The notes: a model not told the origin generated them from the sequence alone. DNA of 64,000 nt from DATJPR01 sp035506295 (GCA_035506295.1 DATJPR010000205.1:1-64000), one strand, 5' to 3'. Shown: positions 37,185 through 46,240, counted from the stretch's first letter. Made by a program: numbers and translations.

Positions 37185-37213
37185 AATATATCCAGTCCTG
37201 CGGGCAATAGCAA
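37185..37213 (-). promoter_or_regulatory. Promoter of the HAD-oxidoreductase-cca operon
   Basis: On the minus strand TTGCTA (37213-37208), 17 nt, TATATT (37190-37185), with the start about 26 nt upstream of the ATG at 37152. The -35 hexamer lies inside one arm of the inverted repeat AATAGCAAC/GTTGCTATT (37206-37214 and 37230-37238). Confidence 0.6.
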
Positions 37214-37230
37214 CGACAGCGGCCGGCGGG

Positions 37231-37259
37231 TTGCTATTCCCTTCCCTTCTTCATATTTT
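37231..37259 (+). promoter_or_regulatory. Promoter of the RlmI-like methyltransferase gene (leaderless)
   Basis: TTGCTA (37231-37236), 17 nt, TATTTT (37254-37259). Only 5 nt separate the -10 box from the ATG at 37265, so the mRNA would begin at the start codon. The -35 hexamer is the mirror image of that of the divergent promoter (37208-37213). Confidence 0.5.
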
Positions 37260-37264
37260 TTCCC

Positions 37265-38455
37265 ATGACCGATCACCATCTCCCTTTCCAGGTCGTCCTC
37301 AAGAAGAATGAGGACCGCCGGGTCGTGAGGGGACATCCCTGGGTCTTCAGCAACGAGATCAGGGACATCGCAGGCCAGCCGGCCATCGGCGACGTCGTGG
37401 AAGTCCTCAGCGCGGGCCGGAAATCGATCGGCGTCGGATTCTACAACCCCCATTCTCTCATCGCCGTCCGCCTGCTCTCGCGCACCATCGAGACGATCGA
37501 TGCGCCGTTCCTGCAGAGAAGACTCGAACAGGCAATCCAGCTCCGCCAATCGGTGTGCCCCGGCGCCGAGGCGTGCCGCCTCGTGCATGGAGAAGCAGAC
37601 TTCCTCCCTGGACTCGTCGTCGACAAATTCCGTGACCATCTTTCCGTCCAGGCCTCTTCGTACGGCATGGATTCCCGCTTGCCGGCGATCTGCGATGCGC
37701 TCGAAGACTTGCTTCACCCCGTCGCGGTCATCGAGAGGAATGAGACTTCACTGAGAACGATGGAGCATCTGCCGTTGCGACGCGGCATCCTCCGCGGTTC
37801 GCCTGCGCCAACCGTGACATTCACCGAGAACAACGTTCAGTTCGAAATCGATCCGATGAAGGGGCAGAAGACAGGATTCTTTCTCGACCAGCGGGAGAAC
37901 CGTGCTCTCGTCGCACCGCTCTGTCGTGAAAAAAGAGTGCTGGACTGCTATTGTAACGACGGCGGGTTTGCCCTCAACGCGGCGAAGGCCGGAGCCGCAT
38001 CGGTCGTCGGCATCGACAGCTCGGCCGAAGCGATTGAGGCCGCCTCCCACAATGCGTCGATCAACGGATTCTCGAACATTTCTTTCAAGCGCGAAGATGT
38101 TCTGGATGCCGTTGCAGCGTTCATGGAGGACGGCCCGTTTGACGTCGTCATCCTCGACCCGCCTTCCTTCACGCGAAACCGGAAATCGGTTCCCGCAGCA
38201 CGCCAGGCCTATCGGGATCTGAACGCCAAGGCCATGCGCCTCGTACGCTCCGGGGGATTCCTCGCGACGGCCTCCTGTTCGCACCACATCGAACCGCAGG
38301 CGTTCCTGGAAGACCTCATGACGGCGGGAAGAAAGGCCGAAAAGCGGCTTCAATTGCTGGAATGGCGGGGAGCTCCGGCAGACCATCCCACACTGCCCAT
38401 GGTCCCGGAAACCTCGTATCTCAAGTTTGCTGTTTTCAGGATTGGAAAGGGGTAG
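37265..38455 (+). CDS. RlmI-like class I SAM-dependent 23S rRNA cytosine methyltransferase
   Basis: 396 residues: an N-terminal PUA domain (RRVVRGHPWVFSNEIRDI, residues 19-36), a linker domain and a Rossmann methyltransferase domain with VLDCYCNDGGFALNAAKAGA (SAM motif I), GIDSSAEAIEAA (motif II) and VILDPPSFTR (catalytic DPPSF). A Cys at the end of LATASCSHHI matches the m5C methyltransferase pattern. RlmI methylates C1962 of 23S rRNA in E. coli; the target here is inferred. No Shine-Dalgarno is visible, consistent with the leaderless promoter. Confidence 0.92.
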   Translation: MTDHHLPFQVVLKKNEDRRVVRGHPWVFSNEIRDIAGQPAIGDVVEVLSAGRKSIGVGFYNPHSLIAVRLLSRTIETIDAPFLQRRLEQAIQLRQSVCPGAEACRLVHGEADFLPGLVVDKFRDHLSVQASSYGMDSRLPAICDALEDLLHPVAVIERNETSLRTMEHLPLRRGILRGSPAPTVTFTENNVQFEIDPMKGQKTGFFLDQRENRALVAPLCREKRVLDCYCNDGGFALNAAKAGAASVVGIDSSAEAIEAASHNASINGFSNISFKREDVLDAVAAFMEDGPFDVVILDPPSFTRNRKSVPAARQAYRDLNAKAMRLVRSGGFLATASCSHHIEPQAFLEDLMTAGRKAEKRLQLLEWRGAPADHPTLPMVPETSYLKFAVFRIGKG

Positions 38456-38539
38456 GAAGGGACAATGCAGGGATGCTCGACGGAGAAACCTGCATCGTCC
38501 AGGAAGCGTTACATTGAGTGTGAGGGAAAGGAAGAAGCT

Positions 38540-39301
38540 ATGAAATCGCTCATGTGGGCCGCCGCGTTCACGCTCTTCTTCTGTGGATTTGCATCACGCC
38601 TGGAAGCTCAATCGACAGGAACAACCTCACCGAACGCGATGAGGCAGCCTCAACAAAAGCCTCCCACAACCACGCTGGCCGAGGGAGAGGAGCCGTACAA
38701 GAACGTCTGGGGAGCGGATATCATGGTGTCCAACGACGGGTTCGGCCTCGGAACGTTCTACCGCCGCGCCCTGACCCCTGACCTGTCCGGGGTCATCCAA
38801 TTCTCGATTTCCGAATCGAAAGACAGCCGGGAGATCGAGCAATACGACCCGTACTTCAATACCACGTACATTCCGGGGAAACTCAACCGCTTCCTCGTCC
38901 TCCCTCTCACCTTCGGGGTTCAGTACCGATTGTTTCGCGAAGACATCGTAGAAACGTTCCGGCCGTACGTCACGGCGGGCGTCGGACCGGCGATGATCTA
39001 CGAGATGCCGTTTGTCACCCTCGACAAGACGGTGTATCCGGTCAATGCAACGCAGGTGGATTTCTTCAAGGCGATCGGGAGGGGGCATCCGCACTACACC
39101 GGCACAGCGTTCATCGGCGCGGGGGCGAACTTCGGATCTGACCAGTCAAGCGTCTTCGGCCTGAACTTTCGGTACTATTTCACCTACGTCTATTCGGGTG
39201 GCCTGCCGTCAATGTATGATCTCTACACCGGCGACGTCGATGCAACAAAGAACGATTTCGGCGGGTTTGTGATTACGCTGAACCTCGGCATCGGCTATTA
39301 G
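38540..39301 (+). CDS. Outer-membrane beta-barrel protein (porin-like)
   Basis: 253 residues: a signal peptide ending in SRLEAQ, a Pro/Gln/Thr-rich linker (about residues 25-50) and a C-terminal region of amphipathic strands (GFGLGTFYRRALTPDLSGV, PLTFGVQYRLFRED, FRPYVTAGVGPAMIYEM, GLNFRYYFTYVYSGG, FVITLNLGIGY), typical of an 8- to 10-strand outer-membrane barrel. The last residues end in an aromatic strand, as outer-membrane insertion signals do. GGAAAGGAAG lies upstream of the ATG at 38540. Confidence 0.78.
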   Translation: MKSLMWAAAFTLFFCGFASRLEAQSTGTTSPNAMRQPQQKPPTTTLAEGEEPYKNVWGADIMVSNDGFGLGTFYRRALTPDLSGVIQFSISESKDSREIEQYDPYFNTTYIPGKLNRFLVLPLTFGVQYRLFREDIVETFRPYVTAGVGPAMIYEMPFVTLDKTVYPVNATQVDFFKAIGRGHPHYTGTAFIGAGANFGSDQSSVFGLNFRYYFTYVYSGGLPSMYDLYTGDVDATKNDFGGFVITLNLGIGY

Positions 39302-39329
39302 CAGCTCGGGTACGTCGTGTCCGCCGGGT

Positions 39330-39435
39330 GTAGGCAGTAAGCTGTAGGCGGTAGGCAGAAAGATATTGCGGCGAATCGTCGCCCGAGATTACTTTTTTTC
39401 TGCATGCTGCATACTCCCTACCCCTTACCGCCTAC
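39330..39435. repeat. Facing arrays of 7-bp repeats (GTAGGCA type) around a hairpin core
   Basis: Left arm 39330-39357: GTAGGCA, GTAAGCT, GTAGGCG, GTAGGCA. Right arm 39401-39435 in inverse orientation: TGCATGC, TGCATAC, TCCCTAC, CCCTTAC, CGCCTAC. The core (39358-39400) contains GGCGA-ATCG-TCGCC. The element fills part of the gene-free stretch 39302-39635 between the convergent barrel-protein and uvrA genes. The rest of that stretch shows a short hairpin near 39572-39595 (GGTGA/TCACC) but no credible gene. Confidence 0.82.
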
Positions 39436-39635
39436 TTCGAATGCCGCATTCGCCCTCTCCTGCCCAAAAATGGAAAGGGCAACAGCCCGCTTCTGGACCT
39501 CCCCTAAATCCATCCACGAGCCTATGCCCTTATAAATTCCAAAGACAATATACTTCATGGATGAAGGGAGTGCGGTGATAAAAGTCACCTCACCGATGAA
39601 CAAACACCGGTAACGCCCACCCTCTGATTGACGAA

Positions 39636-42431
39636 TTATCTCTTCGTTTGCCTGACAAGCGGACGGAGAAACCGACCGGTGTGCGAAGATGCGTTCGCCG
39701 CGATTTCTTCGGGCGGACCTACTGCCACGACGTTTCCTCCCTCGTCTCCCGCTTCGGGTCCGAGATCGATCACCCAGTCCGCCGATTTGATCACATCAAG
39801 ATTGTGTTCGATGATGAGAACGGAATTGCCGGCGTCAATCAGCGCATTAAAGCACTGGAGAAGCCGCGCGATGTCGTCGAAGTGCAAACCCGTCGTCGGC
39901 TCGTCAAGGATGAATAACGTATGCCGCTCACCATCCGATGTGCCGAGATGCGCTGCGAGCTTGACTCTCTGTGCTTCCCCGCCTGACAGGGTCGTCGCTG
40001 CCTGACCGAGCCGGATGTATCCCAGCCCGACATCGTCCAGCACTTTGAGCTTCTTTGCGATTCTCCGCCCTTGTGCTTCCGCTTGAAAGAACGCGATCGC
40101 TTCAGTCACGGTCATCCCGAGAACTTCGTCGATATTTTTCCCCCGATAGCGAACCTCAAGGATTTCCGCTTTGTAGCGTTTCCCCTTGCAGACGTCGCAC
40201 GGAAGATACAGGTCTGCGAGGAACTGCATTTCCACCTTGATCACGCCGTCGCCCTCGCATGCCTCGCACCGTCCGCCAGGGACGTTGAACGAGAACGCTC
40301 CGGGTTGAAGTCCCTGGATCTTCGCGGCCTGAGTCGACGCAAAGAGCGTCCTGATCAGGTCGAAGACACCGATATAGGTGACAGGGTTGGACCTGGGGGT
40401 TCGACCGATGGGCGACTGGTCCACGAGCTCGACCGCGCTGAGCGACTGATATCCGTCGAAGCGTCGAAACGTGCCCGGCCGGGCCGCGAAGTCTCCGAGG
40501 GCTCGCTTGAGCCCCTCGGCGACGATGTTGTGCACCAGGGTGCTCTTCCCGCTTCCGCTTACGCCGGTCACGCACACAAGCATATGCAGCGGAACGGCGA
40601 CGTCAATTTCCCGAAGGTTGTGTTGGGCCGCCCCTTCCACCTTCAACTGTTCGCCCGAGGGTTGCCTGCGGGTTTTCGGCACCGGAATCGTTCGCGCTCC
40701 GTTCAGATATGCCGCCGTGAGCGAATCCGGGTGACGTCGGACCTCTTCGAGCGTTCCGCTCACCACCACCTCACCTCCCCGCTCTCCCGCCAGGGGTCCC
40801 ATGTCCACGATGACGTCCGCTTCGCGGATCATGTCCGCGTCATGCTCGACAACCATCACGGTGTTTCCGATGTCGCGCAGTTTCTTCAGGATGGCGATGA
40901 GGCGGGCGTTGTCGCGGGGGTGAAGCCCGATGCTAGGCTCATCGAGCACGTACAGCGCTCCGACCAGGGAGGATCCGAGGGACGTCGCAAGGTTGATGCG
41001 CTGTGATTCTCCTCCTGAAAGTGTCGTCGAGAGCCTGTCGAGCGTGAGATACCCGATGCCAACCTCATCGAGATAGGCCAATCGCCGGCGAAGCTCGGCG
41101 AGGATTCTTCTGGCAATTTCGATCTCATGGGGGGTGAGGGAGAGAGAATCGATAAACCCGCGGGCCCGGCTGATCGTCAGGGACGTCACCTCCGCGATGT
41201 TCTTTCCTTCGACTTTCACCAGCAAAGAATCCGGTCGAAGGCGTGCCCCGCCGCAGGCGGGACACGTGGTGTATCCACGGTAACGCGCGAGAAGCACTCT
41301 ATAATAGATCTTGTATGCCTTCTTTTCGAGGAAGGCGAAAAAGCCCTTGATCCCCTCGTACTGCCCATGCCCATCAACAATGAGGTCCTTTTCCCGCTGC
41401 GAGAGATCCTTGTAGGGCAGATCAAGACGGAGACGTGCCGCAGAAGCGGCGCGGGCCAAATCCCCATACCATTCGCGGAATTTGGGCGTTGTCCACGGCT
41501 GGATCGCGCCTTCAGCCAGTGTCTTCGTTGTGTCGGGAACAACCTTGTCCATATCGATCCCCATCGCCCGTCCGAACCCCTGGCATTCCGGGCATGCCCC
41601 CACCGGATTGTTGAAGGAGAACATCCTGGGATCGGGCTCGTCATACACGATATGGCAATCGGGACAGGCGAACACCTGGTTGAACCGAAGCGTCGCAGAG
41701 AGGTCCGGGAGGACCAGCACGGCATGTCCGCTCCCCGAGGTGAATGCCGTCTCGAGGGAGTCGACAAACCGGGGATCTTCTTCGCCTTTCCGGAACACCA
41801 GTCGGTCGACGAGCACCAGCACGGATTCGGGCTTGGTCGTCCGGGGAAGGGCCTCCTCGTTCAGGTCGACGATTCCACCATCGACGACGACTCTGAAGAA
41901 TCCCTCTTTCTTGAGATTGTTGATAGCGCCGGCGAGCTTGTCACCGGTATGCACCGGAAGAGGGAACGTGAGCAGGACGCGGAGCGACGGGTCTTTGGCG
42001 GATTGCGCGTTGAGAGCTGCCAGAACCGTTTCCACGGAGTCCCGGGTCACGAGACGTCCGCATTGCCGGCAATAGGTCTTGCCGATGCGGGCAAAGAGGA
42101 GGCGGAGATAGTCGTTCACTTCCGTGGTGGTGCCGACGGTGGAGCGGGGGTTACGCGTTGTCGTGCGCTGTTCGATCGCCATCGCCGGACTGATTCCCTG
42201 GATGACGTCGACATCGGGCTTGTCCATGCGTTCGAGGAACTGGCGGGCGTAGGACGACAGGCTTTCGACGTAGCGCCGCTGGCCTTCTGCATAAATGGTA
42301 TCGAACGCGAGACTGGATTTCCCCGAACCGCTGACGCCGGTGATGACGATGAGCTTGTTCCGCGGAAGAGTGAGGGAAACGTTCTTGAGGTTATGAACGC
42401 GGGCGCCGCGGATGACAATATCGGTGGTCAC
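39636..42431 (-). CDS. uvrA: Excinuclease ABC subunit A
   Basis: 931 residues with the two ABC modules of UvrA. The first Walker A is GVSGSGKSS (about residue 32), zinc-finger Cys pairs are CRQC and CPDC/CPEC, first signature LSTTLSGGESQRINLA, second Walker A GVSGSGKST, zinc site CEACEGDG/CDVCKGKR, second signature ATTLSGGEAQRVKLA. It recognises bulky DNA lesions and loads UvrB. The GTG at 42431 is chosen because it gives the family start (DIVIRGARVHNL), while the in-frame TTG at 42512 is the -35 box of the probable promoter. Confidence 0.96.
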   Translation of the reverse strand: MTTDIVIRGARVHNLKNVSLTLPRNKLIVITGVSGSGKSSLAFDTIYAEGQRRYVESLSSYARQFLERMDKPDVDVIQGISPAMAIEQRTTTRNPRSTVGTTTEVNDYLRLLFARIGKTYCRQCGRLVTRDSVETVLAALNAQSAKDPSLRVLLTFPLPVHTGDKLAGAINNLKKEGFFRVVVDGGIVDLNEEALPRTTKPESVLVLVDRLVFRKGEEDPRFVDSLETAFTSGSGHAVLVLPDLSATLRFNQVFACPDCHIVYDEPDPRMFSFNNPVGACPECQGFGRAMGIDMDKVVPDTTKTLAEGAIQPWTTPKFREWYGDLARAASAARLRLDLPYKDLSQREKDLIVDGHGQYEGIKGFFAFLEKKAYKIYYRVLLARYRGYTTCPACGGARLRPDSLLVKVEGKNIAEVTSLTISRARGFIDSLSLTPHEIEIARRILAELRRRLAYLDEVGIGYLTLDRLSTTLSGGESQRINLATSLGSSLVGALYVLDEPSIGLHPRDNARLIAILKKLRDIGNTVMVVEHDADMIREADVIVDMGPLAGERGGEVVVSGTLEEVRRHPDSLTAAYLNGARTIPVPKTRRQPSGEQLKVEGAAQHNLREIDVAVPLHMLVCVTGVSGSGKSTLVHNIVAEGLKRALGDFAARPGTFRRFDGYQSLSAVELVDQSPIGRTPRSNPVTYIGVFDLIRTLFASTQAAKIQGLQPGAFSFNVPGGRCEACEGDGVIKVEMQFLADLYLPCDVCKGKRYKAEILEVRYRGKNIDEVLGMTVTEAIAFFQAEAQGRRIAKKLKVLDDVGLGYIRLGQAATTLSGGEAQRVKLAAHLGTSDGERHTLFILDEPTTGLHFDDIARLLQCFNALIDAGNSVLIIEHNLDVIKSADWVIDLGPEAGDEGGNVVAVGPPEEIAANASSHTGRFLRPLVRQTKR

Positions 42432-42483
42432 GCTGGCAAGAGTATCTGAAGAGTGATTCGGGAACGACGAGAGGTTGTTATTC

Positions 42484-42512
42484 AAGCTACAAGAAACGGT
42501 GGGGAAAATCAA
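42484..42512 (-). promoter_or_regulatory. Promoter of uvrA
   Basis: On the minus strand TTGATT (42512-42507), 17 nt, TAGCTT (42489-42484); the start near 42477 leaves a leader of about 45 nt before the GTG. It lies immediately next to the terminator 42522-42561. I saw no obvious LexA-type palindrome. Confidence 0.5.
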
Positions 42513-42521
42513 TCACGCGAA

Positions 42522-42561
42522 AATGCCCAACCATCCCGTCCGCGCGGGATGATTGGGCATT
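42522..42561 (-). terminator. Terminator of the pilus-like operon
   Basis: AATGCCCAA-C-CATCCCG (42522-42538) pairs with CGGGATG-A-TTGGGCATT (42545-42561) around a 6-nt loop, with one mismatch in 17 positions. On the minus strand it is followed by TTTTCG, giving a Rho-independent terminator about 40 nt after the stop of the Ig-like lipoprotein gene. Confidence 0.8.
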
Positions 42562-42603
42562 CCCTGGCTGCACGCGACCGACAGGGTCGCGGAACGATCG
42601 TCG

Positions 42604-44055
42604 CTAATGCACAACGCCGGTGATGGTGGCCGTCAACGGGTTGACCGCGTTGGGACCGCTCACCGTGATCGCGATGTTGACCGGCGTGCCGGCGGCGTCA
42701 ACAATCCCCCACGAACCATCCTGGACGATCATCGAGAACTGCGTGAGGCCCGGTCCCTTGGACCGTGTATCGGGCAGCGTGACCCGTCCCTGGTCCCCGA
42801 AGATCAGGAAGACTTTGTTTTGTTCCACCCCGTCCATCGGTGGAGGCGGAATGGTGGCGACGACGTTGATGGATGTTCCGGCCGCCAGCGGATTGCCGTT
42901 GATATCGTCGACAGTGAAGTTGATCGTCGTGGAACCGGCGTTGGGAATGCTGAACGTCGCCGGACTGATATTCTCGATGATTGCCCCGCCGCTCCAGACG
43001 ATCAGCAGGCTGTCCTGCACCGCGACCCCATTTTGACCGAGGGTCCTGGCGACCACCCAATGGAAGCCATTCCCGAACACCGGATCGGCGTTCGACCCCA
43101 TGGGAAGCGGGTTGCCGCTGATAAGATCCACCGTTCCCTGGCCATCCTGCGTCGTGATCGCGCCGGACACCGTGCCCTGGATGACACCGGCTGTCGTTCG
43201 GAAATAGACCGCGGACGGTGAAGAAGGATTGCTGTACTTGTCCCCCACGATCACGGAAATCTGGTCGCGCATGCCTGCGATGCCGAGCGCCGGGAAATTG
43301 AATTCCACGGCGGCAATCGTGAAGTGGGCCTGGTCCGGGAACCCTCCATGTACCACCAGTCGCACCGGAGAAGACTGGATCGTCTTCGTGCCGGATACCA
43401 CCGTCGCCAGGATCTCCACCACGCCGGCCCGTGTGCCCGAATTGAACGTCACCGCAGCTGAGCCCGTAGCGTCGGTTTGGATTGTTGTCGGTGAAATGTA
43501 CTCGCCGCCGCCCAGCGGCGTGACGATGCTGAGATTGATCGTCGCAGGGCTGAAGGCATCCATGGGATTCCCCAGGCTGTCGCGCACCTGCCAGCTCAGC
43601 ACCGAAGTCTCTTTGCCGCCGACGCCGCTCACCGACAGCTCCGGGGGAGCGGCGCTGAGGAACGCGATCATCTGCGGCGTGCCGGTCCCTCCACTGACGG
43701 ACTGGATCGAGCTCATGAGGACGTTCAGTTTTGTCGTCGAACCCTCGAACACCTGAAGCGTCATCGTGGTGTCCCGATATCTGTCGCGGCTCATCGTGAT
43801 GGTGACCGTGGCGATACTGTCGACGGTGAACTTCACGGTGTAAGCGCCGCTGGCATCGGTGGTCACCGACGGCGGGCTGGCGAAGTTACCGCTGACCGCG
43901 ACGGATACACCTTCCAACGCGAGTCCGGACGTTTTGTCTTTGACCGTGCCGGAAATCGCCCCTTCACCGGCTGCCGGCGCCGTCGTGTCATTGCTGCACG
44001 ACCACACTCCCATCGCCACCATGACGAGAAGCGGAACAAGAATACGATTTTTCAT
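42604..44055 (-). CDS. Ig-like lipoprotein at the end of the pilus-like operon
   Basis: 483 residues. The lipobox VWSC places the lipid on Cys20. Residues about 35-120 form a carboxypeptidase-regulatory-like (CarboxypepD_reg) domain (ISGTVKDKTSGLALEGVSVA, TDASGAYTVKF); two invasin/BIG_1-like Ig domains follow, with repeated patterns such as VRDSLGNPMDAFSPATINL and VDDINGNPLAAGTSINVVAT. It is the last gene before a strong terminator and 31 nt from the secretin gene, so it probably belongs to the filament machine, perhaps as a surface tip or adhesion protein (inference from position). Confidence 0.78.
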   Translation of the reverse strand: MKNRILVPLLVMVAMGVWSCSNDTTAPAAGEGAISGTVKDKTSGLALEGVSVAVSGNFASPPSVTTDASGAYTVKFTVDSIATVTITMSRDRYRDTTMTLQVFEGSTTKLNVLMSSIQSVSGGTGTPQMIAFLSAAPPELSVSGVGGKETSVLSWQVRDSLGNPMDAFSPATINLSIVTPLGGGEYISPTTIQTDATGSAAVTFNSGTRAGVVEILATVVSGTKTIQSSPVRLVVHGGFPDQAHFTIAAVEFNFPALGIAGMRDQISVIVGDKYSNPSSPSAVYFRTTAGVIQGTVSGAITTQDGQGTVDLISGNPLPMGSNADPVFGNGFHWVVARTLGQNGVAVQDSLLIVWSGGAIIENISPATFSIPNAGSTTINFTVDDINGNPLAAGTSINVVATIPPPPMDGVEQNKVFLIFGDQGRVTLPDTRSKGPGLTQFSMIVQDGSWGIVDAAGTPVNIAITVSGPNAVNPLTATITGVVH

Positions 44056-44086
44056 ACTATCCGTCCTTTCCATTCCTCGATCATCG

Positions 44087-45328
44087 TTAGCGTTGAGGTG
44101 TATTGTCGGGGATGATATGCTGCTCCATCCGCTCTTGTTCGCGCAGCCAGCGGTCGAAGATGCCGTCCTCCTTCTTCTTCTGGGCGATCCGTTCCTGGAT
44201 CGTCGGCACAAGCTCCGCCTTCATGAGAATGATCAGCTCTTTCTTGTCGACCTCGTTCTTGTCATACCCGAAAACATACCGCAAGCCGAGCACATACCAC
44301 GGCAGGTCCTTCAGGAACGGAACGCCGGTACGGACCGTGATGGTCTGATCGCTGTACAATCCCCCGATGATGCTTTCCTCCCCGTCGAGCAGGAGCAAAT
44401 TGGTGTTCGCCCGGGTGCGGTTGACGATTGTGCTGATGGCCCCCGGCGTGACATCGCTACGCTCCACTTCTACTCTCAAATGGATGAAACTGACGCCTTG
44501 TTCCGTGATCACCTGGGGTTTGACGGTGATGATGGTTCCTGCGCTGTAGAACTTGTCAATCAGGTTTCCCGCAAAGTCGCGTTCCCTGATGGAGAAGTCC
44601 TGGCCGACCTGAATTCTCCCTTCTTCGCCGGACCGGACGACCACCTGCGGACCCGACAGAATTTCCCCGAGGTTATAGTTGGAGAAGATCTTCGCCAGGA
44701 AATCGATGTTGGCGAAGCTGACTCTCGGCGTCACGGATGTCTGAAACATGTTGTCGGAGACCTTGTCCGCCCCGCCGAAGCTCGAGGACACGGATACGTT
44801 GTTGGAGCTCTTCATGAAATTCCAGTTGAGGCCGACCTCATCCATTTTGGTGAGATTGACTTCCAGGAAATAGGCGTAGATCTTCACCTCCCTGCTGCTG
44901 AGGTTTGCAGGCTCTTCGTGGAAGCCGACCTTCCCCGTGGGCGCCTGCCCTTCAGCGTTCCCCTTCGCTTCGGTCGACGTCGAGATGATCTGAATATAGT
45001 CGTCGTATTCGTTGTACCACAGGTCGTTTTTCTTGCAGATCGCCTCCAGCGCGTCGCGCCACTGCATCCCCTGAATATCCAGCTTGATGGGGAAGGTGTG
45101 ATGATCGGCGTCAATCACGATCTTGCCGGTGAACCGCTTGCTCACTTCGCTGATAATCAGCAGCGCACGGTCAAACGGTGTCGTCGGCGCAATCGACACC
45201 AGCTCCTGCGGCGACGTGTACTGACGCAGCTGGCGCCGTTCCGCCTGACTTCCTCCCTGAACCTGTGCGAACGTCGGTCCCGCACAAATGACCATCAATG
45301 CCACGACGAAGAAAAATGACGTTTTCAT
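44087..45328 (-). CDS. Short PilQ/GspD-type secretin
   Basis: 413 residues: a signal peptide (about 1-22), one STN/N0-like domain (about 50-115, with FPIKLDIQGMQWRDALEAIC), and the secretin core from about residue 140 to 390 with VPFLKDLPWYVLGLRYVFGY and ELIILMKAELVP near the end, matching the VPxLGDIPxLGxLF motif. It is much shorter than typical PilQ or GspD (600-750 residues) and has no N1-N3 series or AMIN domain. It would form the outer-membrane gate of the filament machine. The neighbouring PilO/PilP-like gene ends 27 nt upstream. Confidence 0.85.
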   Translation of the reverse strand: MKTSFFFVVALMVICAGPTFAQVQGGSQAERRQLRQYTSPQELVSIAPTTPFDRALLIISEVSKRFTGKIVIDADHHTFPIKLDIQGMQWRDALEAICKKNDLWYNEYDDYIQIISTSTEAKGNAEGQAPTGKVGFHEEPANLSSREVKIYAYFLEVNLTKMDEVGLNWNFMKSSNNVSVSSSFGGADKVSDNMFQTSVTPRVSFANIDFLAKIFSNYNLGEILSGPQVVVRSGEEGRIQVGQDFSIRERDFAGNLIDKFYSAGTIITVKPQVITEQGVSFIHLRVEVERSDVTPGAISTIVNRTRANTNLLLLDGEESIIGGLYSDQTITVRTGVPFLKDLPWYVLGLRYVFGYDKNEVDKKELIILMKAELVPTIQERIAQKKKEDGIFDRWLREQERMEQHIIPDNTPQR

Positions 45329-45355
45329 GTCCACCTCGATGTCGGTTTGTTTCTC

Positions 45356-46240
45356 TTAATTCTGCACGGGACCAAAGTTGATGCTCAATTCCACCTTGTT
45401 GATGATCCCCCCCTTGTTCAGCGTGCATTCCACCTTGCCATTCTGGGGATCAATGCGGGTGACGTATCCGAGATACACTTCGTCGCCTTCCTGCAACGTG
45501 CGGATGGACTTCGTCTGGTCTTCGACGAACGCCTTCCCGGGGATGACAGCCTTCAACGATGACCGTTCGATCTCCACCAACGACCGCACGTTCGGCGGGA
45601 TCCCGCTCGAGATGCCCGGCATGAACGGATCGACGTACAGCGGGTTCGGCGTGAGATCGCGGTCGATCAGCGAGCTCGAAAGCTCCGCTACCGTCGAATA
45701 GTAGGCCTGCACTGACATGTCAAACGTGACAAGCACCTCCCCCGCTTTCTTGTCGGTCGGCGCAACCTCGACACCCCGGAGCGTCAGCTGGCTCACCTTG
45801 TAGAGCCGCCTGCCGTTTTCGAGGTACCAGAGGAAGCGATAGAAATTGTCAAACGTGCCCTCTCCCTTGAGCGAATACGAATTGAAGCCGAAGTTCCCTT
45901 TGTTCTGGTTGCCGGCGTATGCCATATCGAGGCGGATCGGGCCACTGATGTCGATCAGATGGCTGAAGTAGGAATAGCTCTCGGCCGTCGCATCGCTGGC
46001 GGGGATGATTTTGTTCCTCGCGCTCCACCGCTTCTGCGTGTCATTCAACGTCGTGCTCAGATCATTGAATTGATTGACGAGGTTCGGCGTGTTCTGGAGC
46101 TCGTCGTCGATCTTCTTGATCGTTGCCTGGATCTGCTTGATCTTCCGCGGTTGATTGAATGCCCGGATATAGGTCCCGACGGCGACGATCAGGAACAGCA
46201 GGATCCCGAGGGCAATGCTGTTTCGGATTTTGTACGACAC
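45356..46240 (-). CDS. PilO-like inner-membrane protein with PilP-like C-terminal domain
   Basis: 294 residues. A membrane anchor at about 9-26 is followed by a coiled coil (about 30-75) and a PilO-like ferredoxin-fold domain (GPIRLDMAYAGNQ, FNSYSLKGEGTFDNFYRFLW). The last 60 residues (LQEGDEVYLGYVTRIDPQNG, KVECTLNKGGIINKVEL) resemble the small beta-domain of PilP, which normally contacts the secretin. No separate pilP gene exists in the operon, so this protein may combine both roles; the PilP assignment rests on pattern only. Confidence 0.75.
   Translation of the reverse strand: MSYKIRNSIALGILLFLIVAVGTYIRAFNQPRKIKQIQATIKKIDDELQNTPNLVNQFNDLSTTLNDTQKRWSARNKIIPASDATAESYSYFSHLIDISGPIRLDMAYAGNQNKGNFGFNSYSLKGEGTFDNFYRFLWYLENGRRLYKVSQLTLRGVEVAPTDKKAGEVLVTFDMSVQAYYSTVAELSSSLIDRDLTPNPLYVDPFMPGISSGIPPNVRSLVEIERSSLKAVIPGKAFVEDQTKSIRTLQEGDEVYLGYVTRIDPQNGKVECTLNKGGIINKVELSINFGPVQN

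Noticed and set aside
39302..39635. CRISPR-like repeat array
   Set aside because: Units are 7 bp without spacers and are in two facing arms; no cas genes are present.
42510..42512. TTG start for a longer uvrA product
   Set aside because: The TTG is the first half of a TTGATT -35 box with a good -10 at 17 nt, and the extra 27 residues do not match UvrA.
43859..45319. 486-codon plus-strand frame
   Set aside because: Antisense to the secretin and lipoprotein genes and with shadow-like composition.
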